A DNA stretch of 7,120 nt, from the NCBI GenBank assembly GCA_035282865.1, contig DATEVB010000197.1, positions 1 through 7,120 on the forward strand, in the 5' to 3' direction. Made by a program: the position numbers and the translations under genes. Below are positions 1 through 4,217 of the stretch, piece after piece (within the stretch, counting starts at the first letter, position 1; each line of letters begins with the position of its first letter). This stretch comes from UBA4744 sp035282865. GTDB lineage: Bacteria > Actinomycetota > Acidimicrobiia > Spongiisociales > UBA4744. Below the pieces are notes generated by a model. The model saw nothing but the letters and a program-made list of their open reading frames with translations. It did not search any database and was not told the DNA's origin.

Positions 1-408
1 CCGCTGATAGGCCCGAACGATGCCCGGCTCGGTCCCCGATTCCCGGACCTGACCGGGTTGTATAACGCCGACCTGCGGCTCCGCGCCAGCGAAACGGCCG
101 AACGAATCGGGATCGACCTCAAGGAAGGGGTGTACGCCTGGCTCACGGGACCTTCTTACGAAACCCCGGCGGAGATCCAGATGATAAAACGTCTGGGTGG
201 TGACCTGGTGGGTATGTCGACCGTGCCCGAAGCAATCGCAGTACGGCACATGGGTAGCCGAGTGCTGGCGATGTCTCTCGTCACCAACCTGGCGGCCGGT
301 ATCTCTGCCAGGCCGCTCTCCCACGATGAGGTCCAAGAAACCGCCCTCGCCGCTCGCTCGCGATTCGGCAGTCTGCTCGACGCCCTGCTGCCCAACCTGG
401 TGGCTTGA
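1..408 (+). CDS. Purine nucleoside phosphorylase, trimeric type, C-terminal half (5' end outside window)
   Basis: This cytosolic salvage enzyme splits purine (deoxy)nucleosides with phosphate into free base and (deoxy)ribose-1-phosphate. The frame is open from base 1, so the gene starts upstream; 135 residues are visible, about half of the usual 265-290. Family motifs seen, numbered from the first visible residue, are GPNDARLGPRFPDL (4-17), GPSYETPAEI (50-59), GMSTVPEAI (71-79) and SLVTNLAAG (92-100). By analogy with the human enzyme, E59 and N96 match the glutamate and asparagine that bind the base (E201 and N243), and M72 matches the methionine near the ribose. The asparagine is typical of enzymes preferring 6-oxopurines (inosine, guanosine), which I infer here. 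The gene ends with TGA and is followed by an 82-base gap before etfB. The related MTAP branch is a less likely alternative because it usually differs at the TN site. Confidence 0.93.
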   Translation, partial: PLIGPNDARLGPRFPDLTGLYNADLRLRASETAERIGIDLKEGVYAWLTGPSYETPAEIQMIKRLGGDLVGMSTVPEAIAVRHMGSRVLAMSLVTNLAAGISARPLSHDEVQETALAARSRFGSLLDALLPNLVA

Positions 409-447
409 TTCCGGGATCTGGCCTGCTGTGGGTAGCATCCGATCTTC

Positions 448-462
448 GCGCCGGGAAGGCGC
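448..462 (+). other. Small GC hairpin between the PNP gene and etfB
   Basis: GCGCC (448-452) and GGCGC (458-462) form a perfect 5-bp stem with a GGGAA loop. The same hexamer CGATCT flanks it on both sides (440-445 and 463-468). It lies in the 82-base gap after the PNP stop and just upstream of the etfB ribosome binding site. No T-run follows, so it is not a typical intrinsic terminator. It could be a weak terminator, a leader structure or chance in GC-rich DNA. I see no convincing -35/-10 pair in this gap. Confidence 0.25.
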
Positions 463-474
463 CGATCTCGCCAC

Positions 475-482
475 GAGAGGAG
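475..482 (+). promoter_or_regulatory. Ribosome binding site of etfB
   Basis: GAGAGGAG lies 8 bases before the ATG at 491. It sets the etfB start, although the reading frame stays open upstream to 197 inside the PNP gene. The conserved N-terminus (MRVVVCVKQIPD) agrees with this start. Confidence 0.7.
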
Positions 483-490
483 CATCATCC

Positions 491-1249
491 ATGAGAGTCG
501 TGGTCTGCGTCAAGCAGATACCTGACCCTGCCTCACCCTACAAGCTCGATCCAGATACCCATTTCCTGCAGCGGCCCGCCGACCAGGTGCTCGACGACAC
601 CGATCGGTATGGCGTGGAGATGGGCCTCTTGATTGCCGGGCAAACGGAGGGCACTGTCACCCTGGTATCCATGGGTCCGGCCGGGAACCTGCAAGGCATC
701 CGCCAGGCGCTGGCTATGGGCGCCGACCAAGCCGTGGTTGTCGACGACCCCACGTTGCGCGGGGCCGACTCTCTCACCACCGCCCGGATCCTGAGCGCCG
801 CCATCAGTCGGGATGGGTTTGACGTCCTGATAGCCGGCACGGAATCGACGGACGGCTACAGCGGTGTAGTTCCACAGCAAATCGCCGGGTTCCTCGACGT
901 ACCGGTCCTCAGTTTCGCCAAGAAGGTCGAACTGGAGGGGAACAAGATCCGCATCGAACGTCAGACCGAATACGGCTATGACATCGTAGAGACGCCTACC
1001 CCCGTCGTGATCACGGTAACCGCGGGTGCCGTCGAACCTCGATACCCGACTTTCAAGGGAATCATGGCCGCCAAATCGAAGCCGATCGATCAGGTCACCG
1101 CCGGTGATCTGGGGGTGACGGTCACCGCCAACCAGGAGATCGTCTCAGTTCGGCCCGCACCGGAGCGAGCGACGGGGGAAGTCATTGAGGACGAGGGCGA
1201 CGCCCACCTGCGCATCATCCAACTCCTCGAACAGGCAAAGGTGATCTAG
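491..1249 (+). CDS. etfB: Electron transfer flavoprotein subunit beta
   Basis: This is the beta subunit of the soluble ETF heterodimer, which accepts electrons from acyl-CoA and other flavoprotein dehydrogenases and passes them to the quinone pool. At 252 residues it has the normal length. Visible hallmarks are the N-terminal strand VCVKQIPD (5-12), ALAMGADQAVVV (73-84), the nucleotide-binding stretch GTESTDGYSGVVP (116-128), ERQTEYGYDIVE (156-167) followed by TPVVITVTAG, and EPRYPTFKGIMAAKSKPI (182-199). The last matches the loop that contacts partner dehydrogenases in known ETFs. The beta-signature region departs from the classic pattern, with EYGYD where an acidic/Gly-rich EGG-type run is usual. 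In canonical ETFs this subunit binds AMP; whether this one binds AMP or a second FAD cannot be settled by eye. It is the first gene of the etfBA pair. The start is fixed by GAGAGGAG 8 bases upstream. Confidence 0.96.
   Translation: MRVVVCVKQIPDPASPYKLDPDTHFLQRPADQVLDDTDRYGVEMGLLIAGQTEGTVTLVSMGPAGNLQGIRQALAMGADQAVVVDDPTLRGADSLTTARILSAAISRDGFDVLIAGTESTDGYSGVVPQQIAGFLDVPVLSFAKKVELEGNKIRIERQTEYGYDIVETPTPVVITVTAGAVEPRYPTFKGIMAAKSKPIDQVTAGDLGVTVTANQEIVSVRPAPERATGEVIEDEGDAHLRIIQLLEQAKVI
1237..1246 (+). promoter_or_regulatory. Ribosome binding site of etfA inside the end of etfB
   Basis: AAAGGTGATC covers the last codons of etfB. Its GGTGATC part is perfectly complementary to the conserved 3' tail of 16S rRNA (GAUCACC), in the normal register before the ATG at 1250. 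Because etfB stops at 1249, ribosomes ending etfB are placed directly on the etfA start. This fits tight co-translation of the two subunits. Confidence 0.7.
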
Positions 1250-2212
1250 ATGGCAGTCAACACTACGTGGGTATTCGTCGAAGAGCAGGACGGTAAGCCG
1301 GCGCCCATCAGCCTCGAGCTGCTGACCAAGGCACGCACTTTCGGAGGCGATCTGGCCACCGTGTTCCTCGGTGCCGGCTCCGAGGAGTTGTTTGCCGAAC
1401 TCGGTCGCTACGGGGCGGCGAAGGTGTTCCATCTGACGCCCGACGACCGCTTGCCGACGGCTGCGGCGGCAGCGGCCATCGCCGAGTTGGTGGAAAGCCA
1501 CGCCCCGGATCTCTTGCTGTTCGGATTGGTTCCGACCGATCGCGATATCGCCGGCCGGCTCAGTGCCCGGCTCGACAAGCCGATCATGTCCAATGCTGTT
1601 GAGGTTGTTATTGACGGCGATGAGGTCATCGTCACCAACGAGATCTTCGGAGGCACCCAGCTGGTCGATACCGTGTTTCGGAGCGGCGCCCCCTATCTGG
1701 TCATCGCCCGTCCCAAGTCGTTTCTCGCCGAGTCGGGCGATGGTGGGATGCCCGAGGTGATCCCGGTCGAGATGCCCGCCGTCGGACACGCCGGGTCGGC
1801 CGTTGTGACCGGGCGTTACGTCGAGGAACGGGAAGGTCCGCAACTCGAAGATGCTGCCATTGTGGTATCGGCGGGCCGGGGCCTGGGCTCGGCCGAAAAC
1901 TTGCCGATCGTCTACGAACTGGCCGGCCTACTGGGAGCGGCCGTCGGAGCCACCCGGGCGATCGTCGATGCCGACTGGGTCCCGTACTCGCGCCAGGTCG
2001 GGCAGACCGGCAAGACCGTCAAGCCCGATGTGTACATAGCTTGCGGATTGTCCGGGGCAATGCAGCATCTGGTAGGGATGAAGGACTCGAAGGTGATCAT
2101 CGCCATCAACAAGGATGAGGAGGCGCCGATTTTCGGTGTCTCCGATCTCGGCGTGGTTGGCGACGTCCACAAGGTCCTCCCCAAGCTGGTAGAGGCTCTG
2201 AAGCGCCGGTAG
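1250..2212 (+). CDS. etfA: Electron transfer flavoprotein subunit alpha, FAD-binding
   Basis: This is the alpha subunit of ETF and carries the redox-active FAD in its C-terminal domain. It has 320 residues, the usual length. The N-terminal domain (about 5-180) has the ETF fold seen in both subunits. The C-terminal FAD domain (about 200-320) contains VSAGRGLGSAEN (206-217), RQVGQTGKTVKPD (248-260), VYIACGLSGAMQHLVGM (261-277), then IIAINKDEEAPIF (283-295) and DLGVVGDVHKVLP (299-311). These include the family's Q-TGK and SGA-QH residues that contact FAD. The PROSITE-type alpha signature is nearly complete, with conservative changes (V, L and M at hydrophobic positions). An alanine run (71-76) lies in the N-terminal domain. 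The start codon directly abuts the etfB stop, so both are surely one transcript. No acyl-CoA dehydrogenase or ETF:quinone oxidoreductase lies in the window to reveal the electron partner. Confidence 0.97.
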   Translation: MAVNTTWVFVEEQDGKPAPISLELLTKARTFGGDLATVFLGAGSEELFAELGRYGAAKVFHLTPDDRLPTAAAAAAIAELVESHAPDLLLFGLVPTDRDIAGRLSARLDKPIMSNAVEVVIDGDEVIVTNEIFGGTQLVDTVFRSGAPYLVIARPKSFLAESGDGGMPEVIPVEMPAVGHAGSAVVTGRYVEEREGPQLEDAAIVVSAGRGLGSAENLPIVYELAGLLGAAVGATRAIVDADWVPYSRQVGQTGKTVKPDVYIACGLSGAMQHLVGMKDSKVIIAINKDEEAPIFGVSDLGVVGDVHKVLPKLVEALKRR

Positions 2213-2261
2213 GAGTGTTCCCCCGAGAGGGCGATCTGGCGGTGTGGGTCCGAAGGTCGTG

Positions 2262-2291
2262 CCACGTGTCCTTCCCCGGAGCAAGACGTGG
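2262..2291 (+). other. Intergenic stem-loop between etfA and the DUF3052 gene
   Basis: CCACGT (2262-2267) pairs perfectly with ACGTGG (2286-2291). Inside, CTT (2271-2273) can pair with AAG (2283-2285) after a 3-base bulge. It lies in the 140-base gap after etfA (2213-2352). No T-tract follows, so it is not a standard intrinsic terminator. Just downstream, GGTCCGGAAGGGAG (2297-2310) resembles the apical part of bacterial SRP RNA, but the AGCA loop strand is out of register. The element could be an mRNA 3' structure, part of an unannotated small RNA, or chance. No riboswitch class that I know matches. Confidence 0.25.
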
Positions 2292-2340
2292 GAGCCGGTC
2301 CGGAAGGGAGAAGCACCCCGGCAGGCTTCGCCAAGAGGGC

Positions 2341-2346
2341 TAGGTT
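2341..2346 (+). promoter_or_regulatory. Probable -10 element for a leaderless DUF3052 transcript
   Basis: TAGGTT fits the actinobacterial TANNNT -10 pattern and lies 6 bases before the ATG at 2353. The expected transcription start therefore falls on the A of the start codon or very close to it. There is no good Shine-Dalgarno sequence before this ATG, which also suggests leaderless translation. No clear -35 hexamer is visible at the usual distance, so the call rests on the -10 and its spacing. Confidence 0.45.
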
Positions 2347-2352
2347 GCCACT

Positions 2353-2769
2353 ATGTCCGGATATTCGGGAACTCCTCTCGCCAAGAAGCTCGGGATCAAG
2401 GCCGGAGCCGAGGTCGGTGTGTTCGCTGGGCCCGACGACCTCAGCGAACGGCTCGAACCGCTTCCCGCCGGAGCCACTGTGGTGCAACAACCTCAACACG
2501 CTTGCGACGTGTTGATTGTGTTCGCAGAAGATTTATCCGCACTTCAGAGCGGGTTTCGACGGGCCGTTGGGCTCTTGCCTCGAGACGGTGGCCTCTGGCT
2601 GGCCTGGCCCAAGCGGCGCTCAGGAATCGCAACAGACCTGGACTTCGAAGCCGTTCAACGGGTCGGGCTCAATTCCGGTCTGGTCGACAACAAGGTGTGC
2701 GCCATAGACGAGACGTGGTCGGGGCTCAGGTTCGTGGTCCGCACAGAGAACCGGGCCGCCTGGACCTAG
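2353..2769 (+). CDS. DUF3052 family protein, function unknown
   Basis: A 138-residue soluble protein with no signal peptide or membrane helix. I recognise the DUF3052 pattern: N-terminal MSGYSGTPLAKKLGIKAG (1-18), central CDVLIVFAED (51-60), LLPRDGGLWLAWPKRRSG (74-91) with TDLDF after it, and C-terminal LVDNKVCAIDETWSGLRFV (110-128). The last two blocks are the most conserved and are intact. The family is common in Actinomycetota and some other bacteria; to my knowledge it has no established biochemical role. The alternating hydrophobic strand and Gly-rich turn at 51-85 resemble the late strands of a Rossmann or methyltransferase-like fold, but I see no N-terminal SAM-binding loop, so this is only a hint. 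The gene probably has its own promoter, separate from etfBA. It meets cdd tail to tail, both TAG stops lying in one CTAG. Confidence 0.88.
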   Translation: MSGYSGTPLAKKLGIKAGAEVGVFAGPDDLSERLEPLPAGATVVQQPQHACDVLIVFAEDLSALQSGFRRAVGLLPRDGGLWLAWPKRRSGIATDLDFEAVQRVGLNSGLVDNKVCAIDETWSGLRFVVRTENRAAWT

Positions 2770-3161
2770 GAGAACCGGAACCCGAACGGCAACAGTTCAT
2801 CGAACGAATGGATCCTTGGCTCGCCGTCGGGTCCCGCCACGATGACGGTTTCAACCCGGAATTCGTTGAGACGCTGCCGGCACTGGCCGCACGGATACGA
2901 CTGGTCCTCCTGCGTGGCGTCGATACAGGCCACGGCAACAACCTCGATCTTCCTAACACCGGCCGTCACCGCCGCCGAGATGGCGCTCGCCTCGGCGCAG
3001 ACTCCCGACGGATAGGCGGCATTCTCGACATTCACCCCACGGTAGAGGTTGCCGTCATCGCCCATGGCAACCGCCCCCACCCGGAAGTGTGAATACGGGG
3101 CATAGGCATTCTCGGCAACGGATCGGGCCGCTTGGAGATATTCCTCTGGCGTGTAGGTCAT
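2766..3161 (-). CDS. cdd: Cytidine deaminase, zinc-dependent, tetrameric type
   Basis: This cytosolic pyrimidine-salvage enzyme converts (deoxy)cytidine to (deoxy)uridine and ammonia. Its 131 residues match the short homotetrameric class. Visible motifs are YSHFRVGA (23-30), the substrate loop GVNVENAAY (42-50), the zinc and catalytic motif CAE (Cys55, Glu57), PCGQC (Cys91 and Cys94, the other zinc ligands) and the C-terminal LLPFGF (123-128). Residue 58 is Ala in CAEA, where many family members have Arg (CAER), which offsets the charge of the three zinc thiolates. The start ATG overlaps the ftsY stop as ATGA (3158-3161), which indicates translational coupling. A strong GGAGGA site lies within the last ftsY codons. 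The gene ends on the opposite strand to the DUF3052 gene with a 4-base overlap. It is probably the last gene of the smc-ftsY-cdd unit. Confidence 0.96.
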   Translation of the reverse strand: MTYTPEEYLQAARSVAENAYAPYSHFRVGAVAMGDDGNLYRGVNVENAAYPSGVCAEASAISAAVTAGVRKIEVVAVACIDATQEDQSYPCGQCRQRLNEFRVETVIVAGPDGEPRIHSFDELLPFGFRFS

Positions 3162-4162
3162 GCGTCCTCCAAGAGCGCGTCGATAAAGGCTTCGGGTTCG
3201 AAGGGGATAAGATCGTCCAGGCCTTCGCCGACCCCGATGAACTTGACCGGCATTCCTAGCTCGCGCTCGATGGCTATCGCCACCCCGCCCCGGGCGGTAC
3301 CGTCCAACTTGGTGAGCACGATACCCGTCACCCCCACCGCCTCGGTGAACTGTCGCACCTGAGCAATACCGTTTTGCCCTGTGGTCGCATCGAGGACCAG
3401 GAGCACCTCGTCGATGTGGTCTGCCTCCCGACCCACCACCCGCACCACCTTGCCCAGCTCATCCATCAGGTTGGTCTTCGAGTGGAGCCGTCCTGCCGTA
3501 TCGATGATCACGACGTCTCGACCACGTGCTCGGGCAGCTTGGTAGGCGTCAAAGGCCACGGAGGCCGGATCAGCACCTGCTTGACCGCCGACCACCTCGA
3601 CACCCACTCGATCAGCCCAGATGCGCAGCTGCCGGTCGGCCGCGGCGCGATAAGTGTCGGCCGCCCCCAGGAGGGGTTCCAGTCCACGGCGTTTCAAGTG
3701 GCTCGCCAGTTTGGCGATGCTGGTCGTCTTCCCGGTGCCGTTGACACCGACCACGATCACCACCGCCGGAGTGCCTTCCAGCATCAGGGCCCGACCCTCC
3801 CGCTCGAGGAGCTTGAGCAACTCCTCGCGCAAGGCACGCCGGGCCTCGCCGGTATCCGCCGGTTTACGTTCCTGTACGCGGCCGACCACCTCCGTACTGG
3901 CCGACACTCCGACGTCGGCAGCTACCAGGGCTTCTTCGAGACCTTCCCAAAAGGCTGCGTCCATCGTCGATCCGGCGAACAGCGTCCGGAGTCGCCCGCC
4001 CAGCGCCTGGCGGGTTCGGGTCAGGCGGGCGCCCAGTGAGGGCCTCTGGACGGTCGCCGTCGGTGTCGGTATCCCGGCCGGTGCACGGCGGGATCGCACC
4101 ATCAGCGCCGCGACCGCCAGGACGACCGCCAGCGCAATCAGAATGATGTAAATGGGATCCAT
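3158..4162 (-). CDS. ftsY: Signal recognition particle receptor FtsY
   Basis: This SRP-type GTPase docks ribosome-SRP complexes at the membrane for co-translational insertion of membrane proteins. With the chosen ATG it has 334 residues. One hydrophobic helix (about 3-22) followed by Arg-rich and Pro-rich linker (23-40) is the membrane anchor often seen in actinobacterial FtsY, in place of the long acidic A domain of E. coli. The N domain starts near residue 65. GTPase motifs are GVNGTGKTT (139-147), DTYRAAAD (169-176; DTFRAAA is commoner), DTAGRLH (221-227), TKLDGTARGG (284-293) and GVGEGLDDLIPF (310-321). I chose the ATG at 4162 because GGTGAG lies 6 bases upstream; a GTG at 4168 would add two residues. 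The smc stop is 51 bases upstream. A likely promoter lies across that junction, and the stop overlaps the cdd start. Paralogue Ffh is excluded because there is no C-terminal Met-rich M domain. Confidence 0.96.
   Translation of the reverse strand: MDPIYIILIALAVVLAVAALMVRSRRAPAGIPTPTATVQRPSLGARLTRTRQALGGRLRTLFAGSTMDAAFWEGLEEALVAADVGVSASTEVVGRVQERKPADTGEARRALREELLKLLEREGRALMLEGTPAVVIVVGVNGTGKTTSIAKLASHLKRRGLEPLLGAADTYRAAADRQLRIWADRVGVEVVGGQAGADPASVAFDAYQAARARGRDVVIIDTAGRLHSKTNLMDELGKVVRVVGREADHIDEVLLVLDATTGQNGIAQVRQFTEAVGVTGIVLTKLDGTARGGVAIAIERELGMPVKFIGVGEGLDDLIPFEPEAFIDALLEDA
3165..3170 (-). promoter_or_regulatory. Ribosome binding site of cdd within the ftsY end
   Basis: On the minus strand GGAGGA lies 3 bases before the cdd ATG and is embedded in the final Leu-Glu-Asp codons of ftsY. 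The spacing is short but usable. Together with the ATGA stop/start overlap it supports coupled translation of cdd from the ftsY message. Confidence 0.65.
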
Positions 4163-4168
4163 CGGCAC

Positions 4169-4174
4169 CTCACC
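4169..4174 (-). promoter_or_regulatory. Ribosome binding site deciding the ftsY start
   Basis: On the minus strand GGTGAG lies 6 bases before the ATG at 4162, a good distance. Relative to the alternative GTG at 4168 it would directly abut the start and be too close. This favours the ATG, although the two candidates differ by only two residues. Confidence 0.5.
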
Positions 4175-4189
4175 CGGGCTTCGGACGTG

Positions 4190-4217
4190 ATTGTACGGTT
4201 ACCGCCAGAGCTGTCAG
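4190..4217 (-). promoter_or_regulatory. Putative internal promoter for ftsY-cdd
   Basis: On the minus strand CTGACA (4217-4212, five of six to TTGACA) is followed after 16 bases by TACAAT (4195-4190, five of six to TATAAT). The -35 box overlaps the smc stop codon. Transcription would start near 4183, giving a leader of about 20 bases before the ftsY ATG that includes its ribosome binding site. This would allow ftsY-cdd expression apart from smc. The match is by eye only. Confidence 0.5.

Noticed and set aside
405..438. Possible etfB promoter, TTGATT (405-410) with TAGCAT (433-438)
   Set aside because: The spacing of 22 bases is too long for a sigma-70 type promoter, and the -35 is only a partial match that overlaps the PNP stop.
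197..490. Upstream extension of the etfB frame into the PNP gene
   Set aside because: The 98 extra residues do not resemble EtfB and overlap PNP coding sequence. The ATG at 491 has a good ribosome binding site and the conserved N-terminus.
1145..1843. 232-codon minus-strand frame opposite the etfB-etfA junction
   Set aside because: It is antisense to both conserved ETF subunits and has no recognisable domain or ribosome binding site.
2213..2240. Intrinsic terminator after etfA
   Set aside because: Only a short C-run/G-run (CCCCCGAGAGGG) is present, with a weak possible stem and no T-tract.
2240..2264. tRNA-like T-arm and CCA end (GGGTCCGAAGG...GCCA)
   Set aside because: No acceptor, D or anticodon stems can be formed upstream, and the T-loop pairing is poor.
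2261..2332. 4.5S SRP RNA gene (ffs)
   Set aside because: The GGAA tetraloop and flanks match, but the AGCA strand is displaced, the internal loop would be about 6 by 7 instead of 4 by 4, and the outer strands do not form the expected long helix.
2244..3092. 282-codon plus-strand frame spanning the intergenic gap, DUF3052 and part of cdd
   Set aside because: It overlaps two well-supported genes in other frames. Its translation is Arg-rich and low in recognisable structure, typical of a frame shadow.
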